This document shows positions 7,951-15,571 of a stretch of 64,000 nt of DNA, in pieces. Both the position numbers and the translations under genes were made by a program. The notes under the pieces are model-generated. The model searched no databases. It was not told the DNA's origin and saw only the letters and a list, made by a program, of their open reading frames with translations. Origin of the DNA: DATAJX01 sp036261915 (GTDB lineage Bacteria; Pseudomonadota; Alphaproteobacteria; UBA2136; UBA6156); assembly GCA_036261915.1 (NCBI GenBank), contig DATAJX010000006.1, positions 124,001 to 188,000 on the forward strand. The letters are read 5' to 3'. Position 1 is the first letter of the stretch; each line of letters begins with the position of its first letter.

Positions 7951-9030
7951 TTAGCCGGCGCGGCGGCGGCGCAGTTGCATGACGAAGGCGATGACCTTGG
8001 CGGTCACTTCGTACAGGTCGAGCGGAATGGGCGCGTCGATCTCGACGTCGCGGTACAGCTGGCGCGCCAGCGGCGGGTCTTCGTACAGCGGGATGTTGTT
8101 CTCTTCGGCAATTTCGCGGATGCGCATGGCCACGTGGTCGAGACCCTTGGCCACCACCACCGGGGCGGCGTCGCCCTCGTCGGGCTTGTAGCGCAGCGCC
8201 ACGCTGTAGTGCGTGGGGTTGGTGATGATGACGTCGGCGCTGGGCACCGAGGCCATCATGCGCTTGCGCGCGCGCTCGTTGCGTATCTGGCGCTGGCGGT
8301 TCTTCACGTGCGGGTCGCCTTCGCTGTCGCGGAATTCTTCCTTCATCTCGCGCCGCGTCATGCGGTTTTGAATGATGAACTGCATGCGCTGGAACAGCAG
8401 GTCGGCCAACGCCAGCACCACCATGAGCGCCAGCGCCGTGCCCACCATTTGCAGGGTGATTTTTTGCGACAGCGACAGCGCGGCGCGCAGGCTGGAATCG
8501 GCGAGGATGAGCAGTTGGTCTTTAAAGCCCCAGAACACGATGCCCATGCCCGCGCCGATGACCCCGAGCTTGAGCATGGCCTTGAGCAGCTCGACAAGGC
8601 TTTTGACCGAGAACAGCCGCTTGAAGCCGGCGACGGGCGAGATCTTTTCGAGGTTGGGTTGGATGCTTTTGCTGCTGAACACAAAGCCGTTTTGCACCAC
8701 GCTGCCCAGGTAGCCCGCAATGAGAAGCACCAGCAGCAGCGGCAGCAAAATGATGAGCAGGGTAACGCCGGTATGCGCCATGACCATGCCGATGCTGCCG
8801 CGGTCTTCGAGCACGGTGGTGCCTGCCTCGGATAGCCCGCGCACCATCAGGTCGCCGATCTTTTTAAGGCTCCAGGGCAATGCCAGCCCCAGCACGATGA
8901 GCATGCCCAGCAGCGAGAACAGGCTGTTCACCTCGCGCGAGGTGGGCACGTTGCCTTCGTCGCGCAAGCGGTTGAGCTTACGCTGGCTTGGTTCTTCGGT
9001 TTTGCTGTTCTGGTCTTCCTGATCGGCCAT
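7951..9030 (-). CDS. flhB: flagellar type III secretion protein FlhB
   Basis: FlhB is the substrate-specificity switch of the flagellar export gate. The 359-residue protein has the family's N-terminal SQRKLNRLRDEGNVPTSREV, four membrane helices (about 35-60, 85-110, 150-170, 190-215), then the cytoplasmic domain with the autocleavage motif NPTH at 271-274 and the PLARQLYRDVEIDAPIP block. It follows fliX by six bases in the fliQ-fliR-fliX-flhB run on the minus strand. Confidence 0.97.
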   Translation of the reverse strand: MADQEDQNSKTEEPSQRKLNRLRDEGNVPTSREVNSLFSLLGMLIVLGLALPWSLKKIGDLMVRGLSEAGTTVLEDRGSIGMVMAHTGVTLLIILLPLLLVLLIAGYLGSVVQNGFVFSSKSIQPNLEKISPVAGFKRLFSVKSLVELLKAMLKLGVIGAGMGIVFWGFKDQLLILADSSLRAALSLSQKITLQMVGTALALMVVLALADLLFQRMQFIIQNRMTRREMKEEFRDSEGDPHVKNRQRQIRNERARKRMMASVPSADVIITNPTHYSVALRYKPDEGDAAPVVVAKGLDHVAMRIREIAEENNIPLYEDPPLARQLYRDVEIDAPIPLDLYEVTAKVIAFVMQLRRRRAG

Positions 9031-9036
9031 GAAAGA

Positions 9037-9444
9037 CTAGCCGCCGCGCTTGGCGACTTCGACTGCCGCACGCGTAGCCAGTTCGTCGATGGCTTGTTGT
9101 TGCGGCGGCGTGAGCGTGGCGCGGTCGGGCGGGTTTTGCTGCAGGGCGGCCTGCAGGTCGGCCAGCGCGCGGGCGGGGTTGCCGGCCAATGCGTCGTCGG
9201 CCAGCGCGGTCAAACTTTCGAGCAGTGTATTGGCCTGCTGGCGCGCGGTGCCCGGGTCGTCGGGCAGCGGGGCATAGGGCAGGTTGGGCAGGCTGGCGGC
9301 TGTCGGCTCGGCGCCTTCGACCGCGCTGGCCTGGTCGAGCATGTCGGCAAAGCTGGGGCCGGTGGGCGCGGTGCTGCGGCGCGCACCCTTGGTGCTGCTG
9401 GTGCCGCGTATGCCCCCCGGGCCGGAAATCTTAAAATCCACCAT
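9037..9444 (-). CDS. fliX: flagellar assembly regulator FliX
   Basis: A 135-residue protein with the FliX pattern: N-terminal MVDFKISGPGGIRGT, a flexible Pro/Ala middle, and a helical C-terminal part ending LTPPQQQAIDELATRAAVEVAKR. In Caulobacter FliX couples early flagellar assembly to activation of FlbD, the sigma-54 activator, and so gates late flagellar genes. That fits the sigma-54 promoters found at flgB, flgI, flgK and flagellin in this window. Lies between fliR and flhB. Confidence 0.85.
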   Translation of the reverse strand: MVDFKISGPGGIRGTSSTKGARRSTAPTGPSFADMLDQASAVEGAEPTAASLPNLPYAPLPDDPGTARQQANTLLESLTALADDALAGNPARALADLQAALQQNPPDRATLTPPQQQAIDELATRAAVEVAKRGG

Positions 9445-9469
9445 GGTTTACATGCCCCTGTTTACCTGC

Positions 9470-10243
9470 TTATTCAGGCAGGTCGAATAACCACATATTA
9501 GCGTGGAGCGTATCGGTAAACAAGCCGAACATCAGCGGCAGCGCGGCGGCCAGCACGATAAGGCTGACGACGATGCTGAGCGGCACGCTGACGAAGAACA
9601 CCTGCAGCTGCGGAATGAGCTGGTTGAAGATGCCGAAAATGACGTTGGCCATCAGCCCCGCCACCACCACCGGCGCGGCAATTTGCAGGCCCACCATGAA
9701 CACGGTTTCGAACAGCTGCAGCAGCGCCTGCGCCACCTGCCCCAGCGGCGGCCAGTAGCCCGCGGGCAGCATGGTGTAGCTGTTCATGATGCCCTGTATG
9801 AGCACGTGGTGGAAACCCATGACGAGGATAAGCAGCCCGGCGGTGATGGTGAGGAACACCGTGGGCGCGGCGGTGGAGGAACCCGATTGCGGGTCGAACA
9901 GCGTGGCGGCCTGGAAGCCCGAGATGAAGGCGATCATTTCGCCCGCCATGGCCAGCGCGGCCATAAGCACCCGGCTGGCAAAGCCCAGCAGAAAGCCGGT
10001 GAGCAACTCGCCCGCCACCAGCGCCAGCATGGCGCTGGTGGTGCCCGGCATGGGCGGCAGCTTGGTGGACAAGATGGGGAACAGGATGAGCGTAACACCC
10101 AGCGCAATGGCCATGCGGATGCGTGGGCTCACCGCGGGATCGGAAATGCTGGGGAATACCAGCAGCGCCGAAGAAATGCGGCAAAACAGCAAAAAAACCG
10201 GAAACACCAGCAGGTTCGCCAACCCGGCGAAGGCTGGCGTCAT
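9470..10243 (-). CDS. fliR: flagellar export gate protein FliR
   Basis: 257 residues with several membrane helices and the conserved RIMIALGVTLILFPIL and LLTGFLLGFASRVLMAALAM blocks of FliR. Together with FliP and FliQ it forms the export gate. Start codon overlaps the fliQ stop by four bases (ATGA), indicating translational coupling. Confidence 0.95.
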   Translation of the reverse strand: MTPAFAGLANLLVFPVFLLFCRISSALLVFPSISDPAVSPRIRMAIALGVTLILFPILSTKLPPMPGTTSAMLALVAGELLTGFLLGFASRVLMAALAMAGEMIAFISGFQAATLFDPQSGSSTAAPTVFLTITAGLLILVMGFHHVLIQGIMNSYTMLPAGYWPPLGQVAQALLQLFETVFMVGLQIAAPVVVAGLMANVIFGIFNQLIPQLQVFFVSVPLSIVVSLIVLAAALPLMFGLFTDTLHANMWLFDLPE

Positions 10244-10530
10244 TGCGTGGTGCCCGCTTGCTCGTTGTCGGGGTTGGCCATGCGGGCGAACAGGTCGTTG
10301 GTGAGGCTTTGCAGGCGCGCCGACATGAACGGCAGCAGCACCAGCATGAGCGCAAACACCAGCAGGATTTTGGGCACGAAGGTGAGCGTGGCCTCTTGAA
10401 TGGAGGTAAGCGCCTGGAACAACGCGATGATGATGCCGACGATAAGCGCCACGGCCATGAGCGGGCCGCTGACCATCAGCAGCGTGACAATCGACTCGCG
10501 GGCGACGTCGAGGACCTGCGCGCCATTCAT
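10240..10530 (-). CDS. fliQ: flagellar export gate protein FliQ
   Basis: A 96-residue, two-helix membrane protein with the family's VDVARES-like N-terminus (DVARESIVTLLMVSGPLM) and the ALTSIQEATLTFVPK loop. Overlaps fliR by four bases. A large hairpin repeat separates it from fliE upstream; fliP, the usual neighbour, is not in this window. Confidence 0.95.
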   Translation of the reverse strand: MNGAQVLDVARESIVTLLMVSGPLMAVALIVGIIIALFQALTSIQEATLTFVPKILLVFALMLVLLPFMSARLQSLTNDLFARMANPDNEQAGTTQ

Positions 10531-10569
10531 GGGGTTTCCCTTTCCTACAAAACCGCTAGGCCACAGCGA

Positions 10570-10672
10570 AAATGGTTTTCTTCCGAGAACCGCACCGCAG
10601 CGTACACTTGAAGTACGTGAGGAGCGGAAGCGCAGGAAAAAACCATTTGCAGCCCGGCCTAGTAGGTTTTGC
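10570..10672 (-). repeat. large hairpin repeat, copy 1
   Basis: About 100 bases between fliE and fliQ with outer arms AAATGGTTTT (10570-10579) and AAAACCATTT (10639-10648), an inner CGTAC/GTACG pairing, and the trailing CAGCCCGGCC before the fliE stop. Copy 2 lies at 26727-26825 with the same central GCAGCGTACA..GTACGTGA block but different outer arms that also pair. Confidence 0.7.
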
Positions 10673-10986
10673 TAAATGGGCATTTGCTGGATTTGCTGAT
10701 AGGCCTCGACCGCGCGGTCGCGCACGGTGATGAGGGTTTGCAGCGTCAGCTCGGCCTTGCTGACGGCCTGGATGACCTCGTTCAGCGGAATGGGCTGGCC
10801 TTGCGCCACGGCAGTGGCGAGTTGTTCGGAATTCTGGCTGGCGGTGACCGACTGGCTGACCAGGTCTTTCACCATATCGCCAAAGCTTCCCAGTGCGCCG
10901 CCCGCGGGCGTGGCGCTGCTGGTGCCGGTGCTGGGGGTGAGCCCCGCCAGCGGGCTGAGGCCTGAAGTTACGCTATTGATAGCCAT
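10672..10986 (-). CDS. fliE: flagellar hook-basal body protein FliE
   Basis: 104 residues; the C-terminal helical half (NEVIQAVSKAELTLQTLITVRDRAVEAYQQIQQMPI in parts) is the canonical FliE ending that joins the MS ring to the rod. N-terminus is Gly/Ser/Thr-rich. Usually follows flgB-flgC directly; here two opposite-strand genes lie between flgC and fliE. Shine-Dalgarno AAGGAAA precedes the ATG. Confidence 0.95.
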   Translation of the reverse strand: MAINSVTSGLSPLAGLTPSTGTSSATPAGGALGSFGDMVKDLVSQSVTASQNSEQLATAVAQGQPIPLNEVIQAVSKAELTLQTLITVRDRAVEAYQQIQQMPI

Positions 10987-11279
10987 GGTGTTTTCCTTGT
11001 TATTTGGCCGCCTGAACCGGGGGGTTCAGCCACTCTCTCGGGGGCGGAGTATGCCTTGGTTGCCGCTGCCCAGCAAGGGGGCAGCCGCGTGAAGGGCATG
11101 TATATATATGGTGCGCCCCCTGCCCGCCGCTTCGCTTTTATATTTTCTGGCTAAAATCCTACGCTTTGTGGAATGGAACTTACAGGCCAGCCGGCGCAAA
11201 GTGCTTTGCGGAAGAGGGAAGTTTCGGCTTTCGGGGGGAATCCGACTTCCTCTTCGCGAACAACATAAAGGATAGGGCA
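10987..11279. other. intergenic region with structured leader of the KGG gene
   Basis: Divergent gap between fliE and the KGG-repeat gene. The last 90 bases form two adjacent hairpins: CGCAAAG/CTTTGCG (11195-11210) and GAAGAGGGAAGT paired with ACTTCCTCTTC around a 22-base loop (11211-11255, one bulge). They would lie in the 5' leader of the KGG gene. No further ORF seen. Confidence 0.5.
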
Positions 11280-11552
11280 ATGGCTCACTATCAATCGCAC
11301 CAAGGGAACAACCAACGCGACTCGCAAGGGCAATTCAGCAGCGGCAACCATGGCCGTAGCGCCAGCGGGCAAAGCGGCAACAGCAACCCGGGCAACTTCG
11401 CCAACGACCGCAACAAGGCCAGCGAAGCCGGCCGCAAGGGCGGCCAGATGAGCGGCGGCAACTTTGCCAACGATCCGCAACGCGCCGCTGAAGCCGGGCG
11501 CAAGGGTGGCCAGAACAGCCACGGCGGCCGCAGCAGCAGCGATGACGAATAG
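11280..11552 (+). CDS. KGG-repeat stress protein
   Basis: A 90-residue, highly hydrophilic, glycine-rich protein with two copies of the con-10/GsiB-like motif: NFANDRNKASEAGRKGG and NFANDPQRAAEAGRKGG. Such proteins are general-stress or desiccation-related and probably disordered. The N-terminal half is Gln/Ser/Asn/Gly-rich low-complexity sequence. The start is MAHYQSHQ, with AAAGGATAGGGCA just before it. A terminator follows. The gene sits on the plus strand between flgC and fliE, which are minus, so it interrupts a normally continuous flagellar run. Confidence 0.85.
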   Translation: MAHYQSHQGNNQRDSQGQFSSGNHGRSASGQSGNSNPGNFANDRNKASEAGRKGGQMSGGNFANDPQRAAEAGRKGGQNSHGGRSSSDDE

Positions 11553-11574
11553 CGCTGGCTGTTCATATCAGGGA

Positions 11575-11598
11575 GGGGGCCTCAGGGCCCCTTTTTTT
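11575..11598 (+). terminator. rho-independent terminator
   Basis: GGGGCC..GGCCCC stem followed by seven T residues, 23 bases after the KGG gene. Confidence 0.8.
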
Positions 11599-11611
11599 GC
11601 GGCGGCTTCGT

Positions 11612-11626
11612 GCTAGGTTGGGCGGC
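11612..11626 (+). promoter_or_regulatory. putative leaderless promoter (GCTAGGTT) of the cupin gene
   Basis: GCTAGGTT ends seven bases before the ATG at 11627; the same octamer lies seven bases before petA and six before hemH. It resembles the GCTANNTT -10 element of alphaproteobacterial housekeeping promoters. Confidence 0.5.
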
Positions 11627-12109
11627 ATGACCGATAAAGCCCCCCTGCCCCTGGCCCTTGCGGCCGCCGACGCCGCCCCGCGCACCAAGCCTTCCAACTA
11701 CCCCGAGCCGTTCGCCAGCCGCATGGGCAAGCGCGTGAAGCGCCCGCTGGGCGATCTGTTCGGGCTGAACGGCATAGGCGTGAACCTGACCACCCTGCTG
11801 CCCGGCGGCGAAAGCGCGCTGCTGCACCGGCACAGCAAGCAGGACGAGTTTGTTTATATTGTGCAGGGTAGCCCCACGCTGGTGACCGACAAGGGCGAGG
11901 TGCTGCTGCAACCCGGCATGTGCGCGGGCTTTGCCGCGCAGGGCGTGGCCCACCAACTGGTGAACCGCACCGACGCCGACGTGGTGTACCTGGAAATGAG
12001 CGACCGCGTGGCGGGCGACGAAGGCAGCTACCCTGCCGATGATTTGCAGGCCGTACTGGGTGCCGACGGCAAATGGGTGTTCGCCCACAAAAACGGAAAG
12101 CCCTACTAG
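11627..12109 (+). CDS. cupin-domain protein
   Basis: 160 residues with a single cupin fold at about 50-130: GGESALLHRHSKQDEFVYIVQG contains the first metal-binding block (H-x-H, E), and GMCAGFAAQGVAHQLVN the second with its His. Such small cupins are often sugar isomerases, dioxygenases or sensors; the conserved DLFGLNGIGVNLT before the cupin and the ending FAHKNGKPY are seen in uncharacterised proteobacterial homologues. Specific function unknown. It converges on flgC with an 12-base gap. Confidence 0.8.
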   Translation: MTDKAPLPLALAAADAAPRTKPSNYPEPFASRMGKRVKRPLGDLFGLNGIGVNLTTLLPGGESALLHRHSKQDEFVYIVQGSPTLVTDKGEVLLQPGMCAGFAAQGVAHQLVNRTDADVVYLEMSDRVAGDEGSYPADDLQAVLGADGKWVFAHKNGKPY

Positions 12110-12121
12110 GCAGCGCCGCCG

Positions 12122-12532
12122 TTACTTGATCATGTCGATGGTACGGAGCGCCATGCTGCGCGCAGTATCGATGGCGGCAAGGTTGGCGTCGTAGGCGCGT
12201 TGCGCTTCTTTCATGTTCACGTTCTCGACCGTGGGGTCGACGTTGGGGTACTGCACGATGCCCTGCGTGTCGGCGAACGGGTTGCCCGGGTCGTACTTGG
12301 CCTGCAGCGGCGTTTTCATGTCGGGGGCCACCTTACTGGCCTGCACGCCCATGGCGCCGGTTTGCTTGTCGAGCACACTCTTGAAAAACACCTGCCGCGC
12401 GCGGTACGGGCCGGTGCCCGCGCTGTCGCGCACGCTGTTCTGGTTGGCGATGTTTTCGGCCGCGGTGCGCATGCGCAGGCTTTCGGCGGTCAGGCCCTGG
12501 GCGCTGACGTTCATTGCCGACATGATGTCCAT
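12122..12532 (-). CDS. flgC: flagellar basal-body rod protein FlgC
   Basis: 136 residues with the rod-protein N-terminus (MNVSAQGLTAESLRMRTAAENIANQNS) and the C-terminal DPTVENVNMKEAQRAYDANLAAIDTARSM-type ending. Follows flgB by 13 bases on the minus strand and shares its sigma-54 promoter. Confidence 0.96.
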   Translation of the reverse strand: MDIMSAMNVSAQGLTAESLRMRTAAENIANQNSVRDSAGTGPYRARQVFFKSVLDKQTGAMGVQASKVAPDMKTPLQAKYDPGNPFADTQGIVQYPNVDPTVENVNMKEAQRAYDANLAAIDTARSMALRTIDMIK

Positions 12533-12545
12533 GGTTCAGCCCCCT

Positions 12546-12929
12546 TTATTGTGCGCGACCGAGCGCGATTTTTTGCAGTTTGGCCTGGCTGTTGTACAGC
12601 GAGGTGACCGTGGCGTAGTCGAGGTTGTTTTGCTGCATCTTCAGCATTTCCTGGTCCATGCGTACGCCGTTGCCGTTGTGCTGCACAAAGCTTTTATCGT
12701 ACGTCAGCTGGCCCACACCGCCGGCGGCCTTGTTGCCGCCCATGTGCATGGGGTTGGTTTGGGTAAGGCTGGAACCGCCGCTGGTGGCGGCCTGCAAATA
12801 GCTTTTGAAGCTGACGTCGGCGGGCAGGTAGCCGGGCGTGCTGGCATTGGCGATATTGCCGGCGATCACGCTCTGGCGTGCAATATCGTAGTTCATCCGG
12901 GCTTTAAGGGCATCGCCTACGGTTGGCAT
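12546..12929 (-). CDS. flgB: flagellar basal-body rod protein FlgB
   Basis: 127 residues with the FlgB pattern: RQSVIAGNIANASTPGYLPADVSF near the N-terminus, and GVRMDQEMLKMQQNNLDYATVTSLYN at the C-terminus. A strong Shine-Dalgarno (GAGGAG) and a sigma-54 promoter (12974-12989) precede it. Confidence 0.96.
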   Translation of the reverse strand: MPTVGDALKARMNYDIARQSVIAGNIANASTPGYLPADVSFKSYLQAATSGGSSLTQTNPMHMGGNKAAGGVGQLTYDKSFVQHNGNGVRMDQEMLKMQQNNLDYATVTSLYNSQAKLQKIALGRAQ

Positions 12930-12973
12930 GAGTATTCTCCTCGTTCCATGTTCAGTCTCTCCGCGCCTTTAAA

Positions 12974-12989
12974 TGCATGCGGCGTGCCA
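12974..12989 (-). promoter_or_regulatory. sigma-54 promoter of flgBC
   Basis: On the minus strand TGGCACGCCGCATGCA matches TGGCACG-N4-TTGCA in all but one base, with GG and GC exactly 12 apart. It ends 45 bases before flgB. Confidence 0.85.
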
Positions 12990-12997
12990 ACGCCCAA

Positions 12998-13027
12998 ACA
13001 AAAAGCACCCCCTTGCGGGAGTGCCTT
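12998..13027 (-). terminator. rho-independent terminator
   Basis: On the minus strand GGCACTCCCGCAAGGGGGTGC followed by TTTTTG, just after the 109-residue membrane protein and before the flgB promoter. Confidence 0.7.
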
Positions 13028-13041
13028 TGTTTTCAATACGT

Positions 13042-13371
13042 TCAGGGTAGCCACGGATTGCAGCCCAGGTTGATGAAAACGGCCAGCATATAACAACCCA
13101 TGAAGGCATGGACGAGCTTGATGCGATCGAACTTCTCATCAGGCCGGAACAGCCCCAGCCAAACCCCCAGCCTGCGCGGGAACAACACCAGCAGAGCAAG
13201 GCAAGCCGGAATGGCAAGAATCACAAACCTGTCCTGGCAGCCCAGAAGATAGCTGGCCTTGAGCATCAGACCCGTCACCACAAGCCATGGCAGCAGGTAA
13301 AGGAAAAAACTGCCCAAATCACGCAACATGTACATAAAACCTTCGCGGAACGAACGCAGGGTGTAGGGCAT
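13042..13371 (-). CDS. hypothetical inner-membrane protein
   Basis: 109 residues with membrane helices at about 18-45 (LGSFFLYLLPWLVVTGLMLKA in parts), 50-65 (FVILAIPACLALLVLF) and 90-105 (AFMGCYMLAVFI). I do not recognise the family. The start at 13371 is chosen over upstream ATGs because GGAGG lies five bases before it. It is divergent from flgI, and a GCTATAAAG box lies upstream, so it has its own promoter; a link to the flagellum is only positional. Confidence 0.6.
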   Translation of the reverse strand: MPYTLRSFREGFMYMLRDLGSFFLYLLPWLVVTGLMLKASYLLGCQDRFVILAIPACLALLVLFPRRLGVWLGLFRPDEKFDRIKLVHAFMGCYMLAVFINLGCNPWLP

Positions 13372-13426
13372 GAAGGCCTCCATTAAAAGCATGAAGATAC
13401 AGCGGTATTGCCCCGCTTTATAGCAT

Positions 13427-13442
13427 TGGCACGGGGTGTGCA
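13427..13442 (+). promoter_or_regulatory. sigma-54 promoter of flgI
   Basis: TGGCACGGGGTGTGCA has the full -24 element and GC at the correct spacing in the -12 element. It ends 25 bases before the flgI ATG. Confidence 0.88.
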
Positions 13443-13467
13443 TCAACCGCGCAGGGAGAGTACACAC

Positions 13468-14652
13468 ATGAAAACGATTTTCGATAAATTTACCCGCGAC
13501 GCGCTTGGAGAGGCGCTGCTGGGGGCCATGATGCTGGTGGGTTTGCTGCTGGCGGGCACCTTTATCAGCACCCCGGTGCACGCCGATCCGAGCATCAAGC
13601 TGAAGGACCTGGCCGACCTTGAAGGCGTGCGCGATAACGTGTTGATTGGCTACGGCCTTGTATCCGGCCTGGCCGGAACGGGCGACAGCGCCAACGGTAT
13701 TCCGTTCACCCGCCAGAGCCTGATGAACATGCTGGAGCGCTTGGGCGTGAACAGCAAAGACCTTATTACGCAGGTGAAAACCAAGAACGTGGCCGCCGTG
13801 ATGGTGACCGCCAAATTAAGCAGCCTGACCCGCCAGGGCAGCCGGCTGGATGTGACCGTGAGCAGTTTGGGGGATGCCAAGAGCCTTGAAGGCGGCCTGC
13901 TGCTGGCCACCCCGCTGGTGGGTGCCGACGGCCAGGTTTACGCGCTGGCGCAGGGTGCCATGATCGTGGGCGGCTTCCAGGCCACCGGCAAGGACGGCAG
14001 CAGCATTTCTAAAAACCACCCCACCGTGGGCCGCATTGCCGGCGGCGCGCTGGTTGAAAAGGAAAGCGGTTTCCAGCTGGCCCAGTTGGGCAACTCGCTG
14101 GGCATTTTGTTGCGCCAGCCCGACTTCACCACCGCCGAGAAGGTGAAGGATTCCATCAACAAGGCGTTTGGCGAAAAGATCGCCGTGGCCGAGGATAACT
14201 CGCGCATCAGTGTAAGCGTGCCCGCACGCTACCAGCCGCAACTGGCCGCCATCATCGAGAAGATCGAGAACCTGAGCGTAGTGCCCGAAACCGAGGCCCG
14301 CGTGGTGATCGACGAAAAGACCGGCACCATTGTGATGGGCCAGAACGTGCGCATTTCGCCTGTGGCCATCAGCCACAGCAACCTGACCATCAAGATCACC
14401 GAAGAAACCCTCATCAGCCAGCCGCTGAGCTTTAACGTGGGCGGCCAGACCGTGGCGGTTGACCGCAGCAAGGTTGAAAAGGTGGACGACGACGCCAACC
14501 ACGGCAAGTTCCAGATACTCAAGGGCGGCGCCAGCCTGGCCGACCTGGTGAGCGGCCTGAACGCGCTGGGCGTGAAGCCCCGCGACGTGATCGCCATTTT
14601 GCAGAACATCAAGGCCGCGGGCGCCCTGCAGGCCGAACTGGTGGTGCTGTAA
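13468..14652 (+). CDS. flgI: flagellar P-ring protein FlgI
   Basis: 394 residues. A signal peptide of about 37 residues (ends STPVHA) exports it; the mature part starts DPSIKLKDLADLEGVRDN and carries the family blocks IGYGLVSGLAGTGD, NVAAVMVTAKL, FQLAQLG..LGILLRQPDF, IDEKTGTIVMGQNVRISPVA and the C-terminal GLNALGVKPRDVIAILQNIKAAGALQAELVVL-type ending. FlgI polymerises into the periplasmic P ring. The start at 13468 follows GGGAG and the sigma-54 promoter. The stop overlaps the next start (TAATG). Confidence 0.97.
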   Translation: MKTIFDKFTRDALGEALLGAMMLVGLLLAGTFISTPVHADPSIKLKDLADLEGVRDNVLIGYGLVSGLAGTGDSANGIPFTRQSLMNMLERLGVNSKDLITQVKTKNVAAVMVTAKLSSLTRQGSRLDVTVSSLGDAKSLEGGLLLATPLVGADGQVYALAQGAMIVGGFQATGKDGSSISKNHPTVGRIAGGALVEKESGFQLAQLGNSLGILLRQPDFTTAEKVKDSINKAFGEKIAVAEDNSRISVSVPARYQPQLAAIIEKIENLSVVPETEARVVIDEKTGTIVMGQNVRISPVAISHSNLTIKITEETLISQPLSFNVGGQTVAVDRSKVEKVDDDANHGKFQILKGGASLADLVSGLNALGVKPRDVIAILQNIKAAGALQAELVVL

Positions 14653-15056
14653 TGCAATTGGCCGGAGCCACCGCGCCGCTGTCGACCGCAACGCCGCAGA
14701 TCGCGCCGGGCAGCTATACGCCCGAGCAGATGGCACGGCTGGCCAAGGCCAAGGAGGCGGCGCAAAAGTTCGAGGCGGCGTTCATCTACCAGTTCATGGA
14801 GCTGAGCAACCCAGTGACCGCCGACAAGGACAACCCCATGAACGGCGGCTTTGGCGAAGAGATGTACAAACACCAGATGAACGAATACGCCTCGGCCGCC
14901 GTTGCCAAAAAAGGCGGCTTTGGCCTGGCCGACCACATTTTGCAGCAGATGGCGCAGCGCGGCGACATTCCGCCGCTGAACCCCCAGGTCGACCTTAAAA
15001 AGACCTACCGGTTTTACACGCCCGAACCGGCCCCCACCACCGTAACCGAGGAATAA
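14652..15056 (+). CDS. rod-binding protein, FlgJ N-terminal type
   Basis: 134 residues with the rod-binding (FlgJ N-terminal) domain: KAKEAAQKFEAAFIYQFMELS and GGFGEEMYKHQMNEYASAAVAKKGGFGLADHI. The muramidase domain of enterobacterial FlgJ is absent, as is usual in alphaproteobacteria, where another enzyme clears the peptidoglycan. Its ATG overlaps the flgI stop by one base. Confidence 0.88.
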   Translation: MQLAGATAPLSTATPQIAPGSYTPEQMARLAKAKEAAQKFEAAFIYQFMELSNPVTADKDNPMNGGFGEEMYKHQMNEYASAAVAKKGGFGLADHILQQMAQRGDIPPLNPQVDLKKTYRFYTPEPAPTTVTEE

Positions 15057-15061
15057 CCCGC

Positions 15062-15523
15062 ATGAACCAGATGCAACCCACCCCCATGAAACAAGTGACG
15101 CAGAACCTGGACGAAGCCCGCGCCACCTGCCGCGAGCTGATGGACGTGCTGCGCCACGAGAACGACCTGGTGGCCCATGCGCCGCGCGCCGACGTGAGCA
15201 TTCTGGAAGACCAGTTGCAACTGAAGCGGCACCTGACCCTGCGGCTGGAGCGTTTGGTGCACGGCCTGAAAAGCATCAAGGACCAGTGGGAGAATGACCG
15301 CGGCAGCGCCGAAGCCGCCCGCAGGCTGGCCAACGAGATGGGGGAATTCCACCGCGTAGCCGCCCGCAACATGATGCAGCTGAAGGCCGCGCACCAGATC
15401 CGCGCCGATGTGATCGCCCTGCTGAAGGATACCTACGACAGCCAGCAAACACCGCTGGGCTACGCCAAGGACGGCAGCCTCCAGCGCGGCGACAGCGCCA
15501 GCGTGATGCGCAAGGAAATCTAA
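15062..15523 (+). CDS. FlgN-like flagellar chaperone
   Basis: A 153-residue, helical, charged protein between the rod-binding gene and flgK, the place where the FlgK/FlgL export chaperone FlgN normally sits. It begins with a long heptad-like helix (NLDEARATCRELMDVLRHENDLV) typical of FlgN-family proteins. Shine-Dalgarno is weak and the gap to the upstream gene is five bases, so it belongs to the flgI transcript. Assigned from position and helical pattern, not from a diagnostic motif. Confidence 0.6.
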   Translation: MNQMQPTPMKQVTQNLDEARATCRELMDVLRHENDLVAHAPRADVSILEDQLQLKRHLTLRLERLVHGLKSIKDQWENDRGSAEAARRLANEMGEFHRVAARNMMQLKAAHQIRADVIALLKDTYDSQQTPLGYAKDGSLQRGDSASVMRKEI

Positions 15524-15544
15524 CCTCCTCGCCGCCTTTAAACT

Positions 15545-15560
15545 TGGCACGGCGTATGCA
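15545..15560 (+). promoter_or_regulatory. sigma-54 promoter of flgKL
   Basis: TGGCACGGCGTATGCA, one mismatch to TGGCACG-N4-TTGCA, with correct GG-GC spacing. It ends only 11 bases before the flgK ATG. Confidence 0.87.
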
Positions 15561-15571
15561 GTAGCCAGGGT

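Noticed and set aside
11174..11200. GGAAC upstream of the KGG gene as an EcfG stress promoter
   Set aside because: The required CGTT about 17 bases later is absent (CAAAG instead).
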